Positions 36,211 through 44,981 of a stretch of 64,000 nt of DNA are shown one piece after another. The position numbers and the translations under genes are program-made. Origin of the DNA: Hymenobacter sp. YIM 151500-1 (GTDB lineage Bacteria > Bacteroidota > Bacteroidia > Cytophagales > Hymenobacteraceae); assembly GCF_025979885.1 (NCBI RefSeq), contig NZ_CP110139.1, positions 3,430,001 to 3,494,000 of the forward strand. The letters are read 5' to 3'. Numbering within the stretch: the first letter of the stretch is position 1; each line of letters starts with the position of its first letter. The notes under the pieces are model-generated. The model was not told the origin of the DNA. It searched no databases and saw only the letters and a list, made by a program, of their open reading frames with translations.

Positions 36211-36594
36211 TTACTCACTCAGACTGCTCTGAATGAAGCGCTTAAAGCGCAAGCTCGCCTCACCAAAATTTATCAGTAGCCCTACATTCAACTGATAGGC
36301 TTTCAGGTAATTGATAATTTGCTGGTGATGCAGTGGCACAATTTCACTGACGGCCTTCAACTCAACTAACAGGATGCCTTCAACTAAAAAATCAGTGCGC
36401 CTCGCTCCCACCTCCTTACCCCGATAAAAAAGCGGCATCACGATTTCCCGCTGAAAAAGGACCCCAACGGCCTCTAGCTCCAGCGCCAAGCTACGCTGAT
36501 ATACCGCTTCCGGAAATCCTGCACCCAATGTCCGATGCACCTGCATTGCGCACCCAATAACCGTGTGCGTCAACTCCTTGTACTTGTACTCCAT
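36211..36594 (-). CDS. GxxExxY protein (PD-(D/E)XK nuclease-like)
   Basis: A 127-aa protein. The name motif GFPEAVY is at 26-32. A nuclease-like core follows: Asp68 in RRTDFLV, ELK at 78-80 after a hydrophobic strand, and QIINY at 92-96 (Q-x3-Y, as in RecB-like nucleases). These fit a PD-(D/E)XK fold with apparently intact catalytic residues. The family is abundant in Bacteroidota; its function is unknown. The gene is bracketed by direct copies of a 38-bp repeat (36086 and 36597), and the right copy ends 2 bp before its start codon. This suggests the gene and repeats form a unit inserted between lptB and GH3. Confidence 0.88.
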   Translation of the reverse strand: MEYKYKELTHTVIGCAMQVHRTLGAGFPEAVYQRSLALELEAVGVLFQREIVMPLFYRGKEVGARRTDFLVEGILLVELKAVSEIVPLHHQQIINYLKAYQLNVGLLINFGEASLRFKRFIQSSLSE

Positions 36595-36596
36595 AG

Positions 36597-36715
36597 AATC
36601 GCAGATTGTGCAGATTAAATTGATTTCACAGATTAATTGATTCTGCTCACTAAAGCGTGAATTTCCACTGGCGCCTGAATCTGTGAAATCAATTTAATCT
36701 GCACAATCTGCGATT
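36597..36715. repeat. CAGATT repeat pair, copies B and C (perfect inverted repeat)
   Basis: Copy B (36597-36634) and copy C (36678-36715) are exact 38-bp reverse complements separated by a 43-bp spacer. B is in the same orientation as copy A at 36086. The element spans the complete gap between lptB (stop codon overlaps by 2 bp) and the GxxExxY start. It can form a long hairpin in the transcript. Confidence 0.92.
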
Positions 36716-37445
36716 ATATTTTGCGCTTCAGCTCGAAGTGCTTGCCCAGGTACACGCGGCGTACCATTTCGTCGGCGGCCAGCTCTTCGGCGGTGCCGGC
36801 TTTCAGGAGCTTGCCTTCGAAGAGCAGGTAGGCCCGGTCCACGATGCTCAGCGTCTCGTTCACGTTGTGGTCGGTGATGAGGATGCCGATGTTCTTGTGT
36901 TTGAGCTTAGCCACGATGCCCTGAATTTCCTCCACGGCGATAGGGTCGACGCCAGCGAAAGGCTCGTCCAGCAGCACAAACTTGGGGTCGACGGCCAGGG
37001 CGCGGGCTATTTCGGTGCGGCGCCGCTCCCCGCCCGACAGCACGCGGCCCAGGTTTTTGCGCACGTGGGTGAGGCTGAACTCGTTGAGCAGCTCTTCTAC
37101 TTTGTCGCGCTGGGCCTGCTTGGGCAGGTCGGTCATTTCCAGCACCGATAGGATGTTTTCCTCCACGCTCAGGTCCCGAAACACCGATGCTTCCTGGGCC
37201 AGGTAGCCGATGCCGAGGCGGGCCCGCTGGTAGATGGGCAGCTTGGTGATGTCCCGGTCGTCGAGGAAGATGCGGCCTTCGTTGGGCTTGACCATGCCCA
37301 CGGTCATGTAGAACGACGTGGTTTTGCCGGCGCCGTTTGGGCCCAGCAGGCCCACAATCTCGCCCTGCTCCACGTACAAAGACATGTCGTTGACAACCGT
37401 GCGCGACTTGTACTTCTTAACCAGGTGTTCGGCTCGTAGAATCAT
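36714..37445 (-). CDS. lptB: LPS export ABC transporter ATP-binding protein
   Basis: A 243-aa ATPase powering LPS extraction from the inner membrane (LptB2FG). Walker [17 protein letters not shown] (~37-52), Q-loop YLAQEASVF, signature [16 protein letters not shown], Walker [14 protein letters not shown] and H-loop [11 protein letters not shown] start at Met 37445 ([15 protein letters not shown]); the open frame extends 52 codons upstream with no similarity. A consensus TACCTTTG ends 6 bp before this ATG, so the mRNA may be leaderless. LptC is encoded at 48902-49492. Confidence 0.95.
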   Translation of the reverse strand: MILRAEHLVKKYKSRTVVNDMSLYVEQGEIVGLLGPNGAGKTTSFYMTVGMVKPNEGRIFLDDRDITKLPIYQRARLGIGYLAQEASVFRDLSVEENILSVLEMTDLPKQAQRDKVEELLNEFSLTHVRKNLGRVLSGGERRRTEIARALAVDPKFVLLDEPFAGVDPIAVEEIQGIVAKLKHKNIGILITDHNVNETLSIVDRAYLLFEGKLLKAGTAEELAADEMVRRVYLGKHFELKRKI

Positions 37446-37451
37446 GGGTGG

Positions 37452-37459
37452 CAAAGGTA
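37452..37459 (-). promoter_or_regulatory. -7 promoter element abutting the lptB start
   Basis: TACCTTTG on the minus strand, separated from the lptB ATG by only 6 bp. Bacteroidota transcription usually starts a few bases after this box, so the transcript would begin at or next to the start codon. Confidence 0.62.
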
Positions 37460-37488
37460 ACGACGGGCGGGATGAACGAGGCGGGCGG

Positions 37489-37959
37489 CTAGCGGCGCCG
37501 GTTTTGATGAGCCAGCACGGCGGCGGCCCACTCGGCCTGAAGGCAACCAGTGGCCTGCTCATCGGCATCGGTAAGCCAGAACAGGGCCGCTTCGACCTCA
37601 TCGAAGAGCTGCAATTGAAAGCGCGTCAGGTGGCGGCCTACCCATAATACGGCTTCGGCCATCATTACATTGTGCAGCTGGTAGCCCGGCGGGTACACCA
37701 GTGCCACCCGCTGAATGGGCTGGGCAGCAATACGCGGAAACCAGTGCACCGACATCCACAGCTCGTCGGTGATGCTTAGCTGGGGCAGGCAGTGAAAATC
37801 GACGAGCACGTGGGCAGGCTTGTGCTCCACTACCAGGTCGCGGCCGTGCACCAGGCCGGGGCGCAGGCGGGTATTGGTCACATCCAGCCACTGAAAGCGC
37901 ATCAGGCGCCGGTTAGGGTCGTGCTGCACCAGCAACTCATCAAATACAGGCAAGACCAT
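37489..37959 (-). CDS. hypothetical protein
   Basis: A 156-aa cytoplasmic protein that I do not firmly recognise. It begins [26 protein letters not shown] and contains [29 protein letters not shown]. The overall beta-alpha pattern recalls the STAS/SpoIIAA-like single-domain proteins that are multi-copy in Hymenobacter-type genomes, a weak resemblance. It is upstream of lptB on the same strand with 43 bp between, but lptB has its own promoter. No signal or membrane segment. Confidence 0.68.
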   Translation of the reverse strand: MVLPVFDELLVQHDPNRRLMRFQWLDVTNTRLRPGLVHGRDLVVEHKPAHVLVDFHCLPQLSITDELWMSVHWFPRIAAQPIQRVALVYPPGYQLHNVMMAEAVLWVGRHLTRFQLQLFDEVEAALFWLTDADEQATGCLQAEWAAAVLAHQNRRR

Positions 37960-37978
37960 CAGCTACCTCATGGAAACG

Positions 37979-38030
37979 CAACGTGCTGCTGCCGACGTGA
38001 AGCGCGTCTCACGCCGGCAGCAGCACGCAG
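37979..38030. repeat. GTGCTGCTGCCG hairpin
   Basis: GTGCTGCTGCCG ... CCGGCAGCAGCAC with a self-complementary GACGTGAAGCGCGTCTC-like interior. It lies just upstream of the hypothetical gene start and next to the composite repeat. Confidence 0.6.
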
Positions 38031-38048
38031 GCAAAAATGCTGCCGTTG

Positions 38049-38360
38049 AGCTGGTTGAGGTGAGGGGGTGACAGGTGACAAGTAACAGGTGACAGGTGAG
38101 GGAGTGACAGGTGAGGGAATGACAGGTGAGGGGAGGACCGTCCTGCTTCATCTAGCGTCCGCTTGTCGAAGCATCTCGCGTGCTGGCGTCAGAGGCTACC
38201 TGTCATGCTGAGCCTGTCGAAGCATCTCTACCGCTTCGTTGCAGTTGTCAGGAATTACCCTCGGTAGAGATACTTCGACTTCGCCTCCGGCTGCGCTCAG
38301 CATGACGGTCTACCTGTTACCTGTCCTCCCCTCACCTGTCACCTCTCACCCCCTCACCAG
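38049..38360. repeat. composite nested inverted repeat after the M61 peptidase gene
   Basis: Outer arms: GGTGACAGGTGA-type tokens (38049-38118 and 38311-38360). Inside: CATGCTGAGC / GCTCAGCATG and GTCGAAGCATCTC / GAGATACTTCGAC cores with CTACCGCTTCGTTGCAG. It starts 3 bp after the TAG stop of the M61 gene. Same layout as 48370-48615. Confidence 0.85.
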
Positions 38361-40199
38361 CTACCCCTTCAGCAGTGCATCCTGCATGGCTTGCTGGCTG
38401 GGGGTGGGCGTGGGTACGATTTCGACCAGATTTTTTAGCTCTACCTCGAACTCGCGTGGCGTGGCGGTGCGCTCCTGCTCGGGGCCGGTGGCGCCGCTGC
38501 GGAACTTCACGCGTACGGGGTCGGTGGTTTTGGGCTCCACCAGGGGGCGCAGCAGCTTTTCGGCGGTTTGCATGGTCACGGCCTGGCCATTTATGGCTAC
38601 GATGACGTCGCCCTCTTTCAGGCCAAAGGCGTTTTCGTCGGCTTTGGTTTTCATGGCCTTGAACTGGTCCTTGGCCTGGTCGTAGCCGAAGCCGAGGTTG
38701 CCGAAGGCCTTCACCCTGGACTGCCCAACCGGCTCGTACACCCAGCCGATTTTGCCCAGGTACTCGGCTAGCGGCAAGGGCTCCTGCCCCACCACGTAGC
38801 GGTTGAAAAACTGGCCTACCTCGGGGTGGGTGAGGGCCACGATTTCGGGGATGAGCTGGCTGTCCTCGAACGAACGATCGGGGCCGTACTTCTCGCGCAG
38901 GGCCAGCAGCACGTCGCGCAGGGTTTGGCGGCCCTGGCTCAGCTCCCGGATGCGAATGTCGAGCAGCAGGCCGATGAGGGCGCCCTTCTCGTACACGTTC
39001 TGGTACATGTCTTTGTAGGGCGCGTCCAGAATGCGACGGCTCATTTCCGTAAACGATACGTTGCCGTACTTCTCGGCCTTGTCGATTTTATCCTTCATCC
39101 GCTCCCGAAACTCATCGGGTGTAATCAGGCCGCCGCGCACCTGCACCAGCTGCGACACGTACTCGGTTACGCCCTCGTACAGCCACAGGTGCTGCGACAT
39201 CTGCGGGTTGCGGAAGTCGAACTCCCCGATTTCGCGGGAGTGGATGTTCAGCGGGGCCAGCATGTGCAGAAACTCGTGCGAGGCCACCTCCAGCACCATG
39301 CTCCGGCGCCGGTCGGCGTCCGGAATTTCGGGCAGGAAGTACACCGAGGAGTAGCTGTGCTCCATGGCTCCGTAGCCGCCGTTTTTGCTGTTGAGCGGCG
39401 ACGTGAGCGACGGGAAATACATCAGGAACTGGTAGCGCGGCACCGGCATCTTGCCGAAAAACTTGGTCAGGGCCTCGGCCATGGGGCGCAGCATCTGGCT
39501 CACCTCGGTGGCCTTCACCACGCCGCCCTCCGACAGCACCGCCACCCCGATGCGGGCCCCGCCCGTCACGAAGCTAGCCGTGTCGGGGCGGGCGTAGAAG
39601 ATGGGGCCGTCGGCTAGGGTCACGTAGCTGCTGGCCGTAAACACGTCCTGGGTGGGCGATTCGCGGCGCACGTCGAGGGCGGTGGCGCCGTAGAGGTCGG
39701 CGGGCTTCTGCACCGTCACCTGGTAGGGCTGCATTTTGTAGCCTTCGAGGTAGCCGTAGAGGCCGTAGTGGTTGAGCGTGAAGTTGCGGCCGGCGTCGAA
39801 GTTGGTACCGCCGGGCTGGAAGATGAAGGAGTCGTCCTGCTTGGCGTCCCAGGTGTCGTCCACCAGGTAGTCCAGCCGGGCCAGCTTGGTGGCGTTGTCG
39901 ATGAGAAACAGGTTGGGGCCGCTGTTCTTGACCTTCAGGCGCTTGCCCTGCTTGTCAAAGGCTTTGAAATCGGTGACGAAGCGGCCGTAATCCTTCTTTG
40001 AATAGGAGCCCGGCACCACCGAGGGCATGACGTAGGTAACCTGGTTTTCCTTTACGGGCGGGACGCTGATGCTTACCCGCACCTTATCATTCGGCACATT
40101 TTGCAGGTCGAGGCTGATCTGATAACCGGCTGGTTGCTGAGCCAGCGCAGCGCCGGCCGTAGCCAGTCCTAGCCCGAGGGCCAGTGGTAGCTTTTTCAT
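38361..40199 (-). CDS. M61-family (glycyl aminopeptidase-like) metallopeptidase with PDZ domain
   Basis: A 612-aa secreted peptidase. Signal peptide MKKLPLALGLGLATAGAALA. An N-terminal beta domain (~25-180) is followed by the catalytic domain with zinc motif HEFLH (VASHEFLHMLAPLNIHSREI in the ~300-320 region; HExxH) and the downstream WLYEGVTEYVSQ Glu ligand. A PDZ domain lies at ~510-600 (EGDVIVAINGQAV). I use Met 40199 with the signal peptide; the frame runs 83 codons further upstream through the divergent promoter region, which I reject. A near-consensus -7 box (TACCTTAG, 40229-40236) precedes it. Confidence 0.92.
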   Translation of the reverse strand: MKKLPLALGLGLATAGAALAQQPAGYQISLDLQNVPNDKVRVSISVPPVKENQVTYVMPSVVPGSYSKKDYGRFVTDFKAFDKQGKRLKVKNSGPNLFLIDNATKLARLDYLVDDTWDAKQDDSFIFQPGGTNFDAGRNFTLNHYGLYGYLEGYKMQPYQVTVQKPADLYGATALDVRRESPTQDVFTASSYVTLADGPIFYARPDTASFVTGGARIGVAVLSEGGVVKATEVSQMLRPMAEALTKFFGKMPVPRYQFLMYFPSLTSPLNSKNGGYGAMEHSYSSVYFLPEIPDADRRRSMVLEVASHEFLHMLAPLNIHSREIGEFDFRNPQMSQHLWLYEGVTEYVSQLVQVRGGLITPDEFRERMKDKIDKAEKYGNVSFTEMSRRILDAPYKDMYQNVYEKGALIGLLLDIRIRELSQGRQTLRDVLLALREKYGPDRSFEDSQLIPEIVALTHPEVGQFFNRYVVGQEPLPLAEYLGKIGWVYEPVGQSRVKAFGNLGFGYDQAKDQFKAMKTKADENAFGLKEGDVIVAINGQAVTMQTAEKLLRPLVEPKTTDPVRVKFRSGATGPEQERTATPREFEVELKNLVEIVPTPTPSQQAMQDALLKG

Positions 40200-40228
40200 G
40201 GAGAGAAACGGAGTAGAAAGTTGTGCAA

Positions 40229-40236
40229 CTAAGGTA
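40229..40236 (-). promoter_or_regulatory. -7-like element of the M61 gene
   Basis: TACCTTAG, one mismatch to TAnnTTTG, 29 bp upstream of the ATG in a 148-bp divergent gap. Confidence 0.5.
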
Positions 40237-40347
40237 CGCATTGCGGCCCGCCAGCTGCACAGTAGAAAAGAAAAAGGTGTTATGGTGCTATATAGAGGAC
40301 AGTTGCTACATTTACGCAGTAGTCCTACTTTTTCTTTATTCTTTTCA

Positions 40348-40881
40348 ATGCGTAAGCTATTATTCCTGAGTTTGCTGCTCGGCAGCCACGCAGCTAATGC
40401 CCAAACCTCTCCCCCCATCACCGTTCGCGCCACTGCCGTCCGCGACACGCTATTTCAGCAGGCCGCAGCCGTGCGCAATGACGTAGCCGTGCGGCTGGCG
40501 CGATTCAGTACCAGCTCCCTCAGCCTGACGGGCTTGCGCACCAAGACCAGAGGCTACGCCTCGCGCACCGATGGGCGACCTTACCGGGTCAAGCGGCACG
40601 TCATCAAGCGCAAGAGAACAACCTGGTTGGTAGAGAAAATAAGCTACTACAACAGCAAGGGCAATCTGCTGTTGCGCGAGAAGTACCAGAACGGGCAACT
40701 CACCACGCTACGGCTCCGCACGTATTACACGCCCCTGAGTTCGTCCCCAGGCCGGGTTTTCACATTTACGCAGGGCGACTATCTGCGGCGCAGCACCTAT
40801 CCTTCTAGGGTAAACATTACTGCCCGGGGCCCCGCCACGCATGAGTATTTCTACGTGCCGGCTGCGCCGGTAGCCCGGTAG
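40348..40881 (+). CDS. secreted hypothetical protein
   Basis: A 177-aa exported protein: signal peptide MRKLLFLSLLLGSHAANAQ (cleavage after NAQ), then a basic region (VIKRKRTTWLVEKISYYNSK) with a single MORN-like phrase (YYNSKGNLLLREKYQNGQL). The rest is not recognised. A promoter-like pair (TTG at 40304, 20 bp, TACTTTTT) precedes it. The start at 40348 is set by the signal peptide. It is divergent from the M61 gene and convergent with recJ. Confidence 0.76.
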   Translation: MRKLLFLSLLLGSHAANAQTSPPITVRATAVRDTLFQQAAAVRNDVAVRLARFSTSSLSLTGLRTKTRGYASRTDGRPYRVKRHVIKRKRTTWLVEKISYYNSKGNLLLREKYQNGQLTTLRLRTYYTPLSSSPGRVFTFTQGDYLRRSTYPSRVNITARGPATHEYFYVPAAPVAR

Positions 40882-40893
40882 TAGCGGCCCAGA

Positions 40894-40936
40894 AAGCCAC
40901 CGAGGGCCCTGGCCTTCCCGCCTCCCTCGGCGGCTT
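40894..40936. terminator. convergent hairpin terminator
   Basis: AAGCCACCGAGGG / CCCTCGGCGGCTT (one mismatch) between the secreted protein gene and recJ. Confidence 0.75.
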
Positions 40937-40940
40937 CATT

Positions 40941-42662
40941 TCACTCCCAGCGAATGTCCTTCACGCGCAGTTGGAGGTTGCGCACACCCCGGAACTCGTT
41001 CATCTCGATGGTGTAGCACACGCTGAACGGCTGGCCCTGGCGGATGCGGGTGTAGTAGTCGCCCAGCCCGAAGCCGATGGCGTCAATGGTGTGGCGGCCG
41101 TCCTGGGTGAGGGCCAGCTTAAGGTGGGAGTTGCCTACGATGCGCGCCGAGTCGGGGGCGGCGTACACCTGCTCCGACTGAAACACGGGGTTGGGGTTGC
41201 CGGGGCCGAACGGCTCCATCTGCCGCAGCAGGTTGAAGAAGCCCAGCGTAATGTCGCTGAGCCGGAGCGTCCAGTCGATTTCCACGGGCGGAATGAGTTG
41301 CTCGGGCTGGATGCGGCTGGCCACGATGCGCTCAAACTTTTCGCGGAAGGCGGGCACGTTTTCCAGGGGCAGGGTGAGGCCGGCGGCGTACATATGGCCC
41401 CCGAACTGGTCGAGCAAATCGGCGCACTCCTCAATGGCCTGGTGCACGTCGAAGCCCACCACCGAGCGGGCCGAGCCGGTGGCTTTGCCGTTGCTCTCGG
41501 TGAGAATGATGGTAGGGCGGTAGTACTTGTCGAGGCAGCGGGAGGCCACGATGCCCACCACGCCCTTGTGCCAGTCCTGCTTGAACAGCACCGTGGTGCG
41601 GGCTGACCGGAGCAGGTCGTCCTGCTCTATCATTTCCAGCGCCTCTTTCGTAATGCTGGTGTCGAAGCCGCGGCGCTCCTGGTTGGTTTTGTCGACCACG
41701 CCGGCTGTCGAAACGGCCTCGGCGGTGGTGTCGGCCAGCAGCATGGCCACCGAGCGTTTGGCGTCGCCCATGCGGCCGGCGGCGTTGATGCGGGGCGCGA
41801 AGCCGAACACGAGGCTGCTGATGTTCAGCTCGGCGTTTTGAATGCCGGCCAGCTCGCGCAGGGCGTCGAGGCCGGGGCGCTGGGGGTGACTGGAGTCGTT
41901 GAGCAGGCGCAGGCCGTGGTAGGCCAGGGTGCGGTTTTCGCCGGTGATGGGCACGATGTCGGCGGCAATGCTCACGGCCACCAAGTCCAGCAACTCATAC
42001 AAGACCTCCTCGGGCAGGCCCTGGTGCTGGGTAAAAGCCTGCATCAGCTTGAACCCCACCCCGCAACCCGACAGCTCCTTGTGCGGGTACTGACAGTCGG
42101 GGCGCTTGGGGTCGAGCACGGCTACGGCCTGGGGCAGCTCGGCGCCGGGCAAGTGGTGGTCACAGATGATGAAGTCGACGCCGCGCTGGTTGGCGTAGGC
42201 TATCTTCTCCACGGCCTTTACGCCGCAGTCGAGGGCAATGATAAGCTGGTAGCCGAAGTCGGAGGCGAAGTCAATCCCGGCCTCCGACACGCCGTAACCT
42301 TCTTTGTAGCGGTCGGGGATGTAGTAGTCGATGCGCTCCGGCCCGAAATACTGGCGCAGGTAGCTGTACACTAGCGCCACGGAGGTAGTGCCGTCCACGT
42401 CATAGTCACCGAACACCAGCACCCGCTCGCCCAGGTGCAGAGCCCGCACGAGGCGGTCTACGGCGCGGTCCATGTCGCGCATCAGCAGTGGGTCGGGCAG
42501 TTGGCTTAGGTCGGGCCGGAAGTAGGCGCGGGCCTCTTCAAACGTGCACACGCGGCGCTGACAGAGCAGGGCAATGATGGCTTCGTTCACGCGCAGCACG
42601 TCGGCCAGGTGCCGGATTTGCTCCGTATCGGGCGTGGGCTTGCGAATCCATCGTTTTTCCAT
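40941..42662 (-). CDS. recJ: single-stranded-DNA-specific exonuclease RecJ
   Basis: A 573-aa 5'-3' ssDNA exonuclease for recombination and mismatch repair. DHH-domain motifs: VFGDYDVDGTTS (~80-92), LIIALDCGV, ICDHHLPG (DHH) and NAAGRMGDAKRSV; DHHA1 motif GGHMYAAGLTL (~400); then the OB-like C-terminal domain. I take Met 42662 (MEKRWIRKPTPD); the frame extends 91 codons upstream through inverted-repeat sequence, which is clearly not part of the protein. A consensus TACTTTTG lies 33 bp upstream. Confidence 0.96.
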   Translation of the reverse strand: MEKRWIRKPTPDTEQIRHLADVLRVNEAIIALLCQRRVCTFEEARAYFRPDLSQLPDPLLMRDMDRAVDRLVRALHLGERVLVFGDYDVDGTTSVALVYSYLRQYFGPERIDYYIPDRYKEGYGVSEAGIDFASDFGYQLIIALDCGVKAVEKIAYANQRGVDFIICDHHLPGAELPQAVAVLDPKRPDCQYPHKELSGCGVGFKLMQAFTQHQGLPEEVLYELLDLVAVSIAADIVPITGENRTLAYHGLRLLNDSSHPQRPGLDALRELAGIQNAELNISSLVFGFAPRINAAGRMGDAKRSVAMLLADTTAEAVSTAGVVDKTNQERRGFDTSITKEALEMIEQDDLLRSARTTVLFKQDWHKGVVGIVASRCLDKYYRPTIILTESNGKATGSARSVVGFDVHQAIEECADLLDQFGGHMYAAGLTLPLENVPAFREKFERIVASRIQPEQLIPPVEIDWTLRLSDITLGFFNLLRQMEPFGPGNPNPVFQSEQVYAAPDSARIVGNSHLKLALTQDGRHTIDAIGFGLGDYYTRIRQGQPFSVCYTIEMNEFRGVRNLQLRVKDIRWE

Positions 42663-42695
42663 ACTGCTGCCAATTGCTACCGCGGGCGGTATCTT

Positions 42696-42703
42696 CAAAA
42701 GTA
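42696..42703 (-). promoter_or_regulatory. -7 promoter element of recJ
   Basis: TACTTTTG on the minus strand, 33 bp before the recJ ATG, between it and the large inverted repeat. Confidence 0.68.
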
Positions 42704-42729
42704 AGAAGAAAAACCGCGTTTTCGGCGTG

Positions 42730-43114
42730 GGCCTCACCCCCCGGCCCCCTCTCCCGTGGAGAGGGGGAGCCAGTTCCGGGTCGTTCTGCGCCGCCCTGTC
42801 GGCTACCGCCTCCAGAACGGCTACCAAACTGTAGTAGCACAGTGGCTGCGTAGCGGCTGAAGGGTTGTAGCAGCTACACGTAGTAAAACGCCGCGCCGCG
42901 TAGGTGTGCCAGAAACGTTCGGGCGTCTCTTGCACCGCTACGCGGCGCTAGCCTGTTCTTTCCCCATCTATCTGCAAACCTGTAGGCCGCTACGCGGCTA
43001 CCTTGTTGGCACAACTGGGTAGCCGTTCTGGAGGCGGGAGCCGACAGGGCGGCGTAGCACGACCTGTCGGCTGGCTCCCCCTCTCCGCGGGAGAGGGGGC
43101 CGGGGGGTGAGGCC
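42730..43114. repeat. 385-bp multi-layer inverted repeat
   Basis: Four nested layers: a perfect 25-bp outer pair starting GGCCTCACCCCCCGGCCCCC (42730-42754 / 43090-43114); a GAGAGGGGGAGCCA layer with its own small hairpin on each side; a 36-bp pair with one mismatch (GCCGCCCTGTCGGCTACCGC ...; 42790-42825 / 43018-43053); and an inner GCCGCGTAG / CTACGCGGC layer. A TTCCTCGCTGCGCTCGGAATGA half-element follows at 43116. It fills the gap between the TPR gene and recJ. Confidence 0.9.
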
Positions 43115-43142
43115 AGATTCCTCGCTGCGCTCGGAATGACAG

Positions 43143-44981
43143 CTATTGGTTTACGTCGCCGCGGAGCTTGCGGAAGCGTTTGCGGGCGTCGGCGACATAG
43201 ATGCTGCCGGGGTATTTGACCAGCACTTGGTTGTACAGCTCCTGGGCTTTGGCTGCGTCGTGCAGGTTTTCTTCCAGGATGGCGGCGGCCAGGAACAGGG
43301 CGTCGTCGCTGAGCACGTCGTACTTCGGGTTGGCGGTGATTTTTTCCAGGGTGGTCAGGGCGCCGGGGTAGTCGCCGGTGCGGCGCTGGAGCTGGGCTTT
43401 CAGGTACCAGGCATCATCCTGGAGGGCGTGGCCGGGGTATTTCTGGAGCAAAGCATCGAGGCCGCGCAGAGCTTCGGGCAGCTTGTTTTGGAACACCTGC
43501 TGCTCCACGGCGGCGTAGTCGCGTAGGGCCAGGCCGGCGGTGTCCATGGCCGTGTTGTCGGTGATAAGCAGGCTGAGCTGCATGGCATCGTTGGCAATTT
43601 CGCGGGTGGTGGCCTGCTTCAGAATGTCGAGGTGGGACTTGGCCAGGCGGAAGTCGCCGGCGAAGTAGCTGAGGCGGGCGTTGCGCAGCTTGGCCTCGTA
43701 GCCCAGCGGCGTGTCCTTGTGCGACTTCTCCACCTGTGAGTACAGCAGCGTGGCCTCCCAGGGCTCGTTGCGCAGCAGGTAGATGTCGGCCAGGTCTATT
43801 TTGGCCTGGTCTACCACTTCCAACGGGGCCCGCGGCATGTCAATGACTTCTTGCAGGAGCTTGATGGCCGGCTCTTTCTCGTCGAGCTGAAAAGCTTGTA
43901 AGGCGGCCATGCTGCGCAGCACCGGCGCGGTTTCGGGGGTGCGGCCCAGGTCTTGCAGCACCTGCTGGTAGTCCTGGAGCAGGCTGCGCAGCTGGGCCAC
44001 GTTCACGGGGTAGGTGGTGCGGACCTGGTCTTCGCGGGTTTGCACGAGGCGCTGGCGGGCCAGGGCATAGAGCGGCCGGCCACGGTACTCGCGCACCACG
44101 TAGTCGTAGCCCTGAATGGCGCTTTCGTAGTCTTTGTTGCGGCGGGCAATTTCGGCTACTTCCAGCACCCGCTGCCCCTCGGTGCGGCCGCGCCGGTCGA
44201 GGGCCTTGGCCTGCACCAGGGCCCCGGTGAAGTCGCGGCGCTGCACGTGCAGCCACAGCAGCAGCTCACTGTACACGGGCAGCTCCGGATTTTTCTGCAC
44301 CAAGCTCAGCAGCTCCTTTTCCAAGGCATCAAAGTCTTTCTCGTCCTGGAGGCTGTTTTGCAGCATGTTGCGCACGAAGGGCAGCTGCCGCTCGTCGTTC
44401 TGCACCAGGCGCAGGGTTTCGGCCATCAGCTTGTCGCGCTGCCCGCTTTGAGTGTAGAGCTGAATAAGCTGGGGCGCGTACTCGGTTTCGGTGCGGGCCA
44501 GCTCCCGCCCGCGCAGGTAGGTGCGGGTGGCCCAGTCGGGCAGGCTGGCCTGTTGGAAGGCCGCCGCTACGGGCAATACCTGCTCGGGCCGGCTTAGCTG
44601 GCTGAGCACCCGCTCCCACTGCTTCTGGGCGGCGGGCTGGTCGCCGGCTTTGGCCAGCACCGTGCCCAGCGTCACGCCCAGGCTGGGGTCGTCGGGGCGC
44701 TGGCGCTGGGCCCGCTTCACCAGCTTCTCGGCGTCGCGGTGGCGGCCCAGGGCTTGCAGAGAGGTCAGGTAGTCGGGCAGCACGTTGGCGGCGGTTTGCT
44801 CGTCGGTGCTCAGGCGGCCGAAGAGGTAAGCGGCTTTGTCGTGCTCGGCCTTGCGCACGTACTCGCGGGCCAGTTGCACCCCGCCTTCTTGCTGGGCCAG
44901 CGTGGGAGTGGGCTGGGCAGCCAGCCCGCCCAGGAGCAGTAGAGTCAACCCGCACGCGGGCAGCACAGAACGTAGACGCAT
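43143..44981 (-). CDS. tetratricopeptide-repeat periplasmic protein
   Basis: A 612-aa protein with a signal peptide (MRLRSVLPACGLTLLLLGGLAAQ region, cleavage near LAQQ) and helical TPR-type repeats along its full length (from ~30 to ~605); the last two resemble the BamD/YbgF type (YPGHALQDDAWYLKAQL; YPGSIYVADARKRFRKLRG). No enzymatic domain is seen. It probably scaffolds an envelope complex. Conserved in Bacteroidota. It is upstream of recJ on the same strand but separated by the 385-bp inverted repeat, so probably not co-transcribed. Confidence 0.84.
   Translation of the reverse strand: MRLRSVLPACGLTLLLLGGLAAQPTPTLAQQEGGVQLAREYVRKAEHDKAAYLFGRLSTDEQTAANVLPDYLTSLQALGRHRDAEKLVKRAQRQRPDDPSLGVTLGTVLAKAGDQPAAQKQWERVLSQLSRPEQVLPVAAAFQQASLPDWATRTYLRGRELARTETEYAPQLIQLYTQSGQRDKLMAETLRLVQNDERQLPFVRNMLQNSLQDEKDFDALEKELLSLVQKNPELPVYSELLLWLHVQRRDFTGALVQAKALDRRGRTEGQRVLEVAEIARRNKDYESAIQGYDYVVREYRGRPLYALARQRLVQTREDQVRTTYPVNVAQLRSLLQDYQQVLQDLGRTPETAPVLRSMAALQAFQLDEKEPAIKLLQEVIDMPRAPLEVVDQAKIDLADIYLLRNEPWEATLLYSQVEKSHKDTPLGYEAKLRNARLSYFAGDFRLAKSHLDILKQATTREIANDAMQLSLLITDNTAMDTAGLALRDYAAVEQQVFQNKLPEALRGLDALLQKYPGHALQDDAWYLKAQLQRRTGDYPGALTTLEKITANPKYDVLSDDALFLAAAILEENLHDAAKAQELYNQVLVKYPGSIYVADARKRFRKLRGDVNQ

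Noticed and set aside
38049..38118. CRISPR-like array of GGTGACAGGTGA repeats
   Set aside because: Repeats are short, contiguous and without spacers; they form one arm of an inverted repeat.
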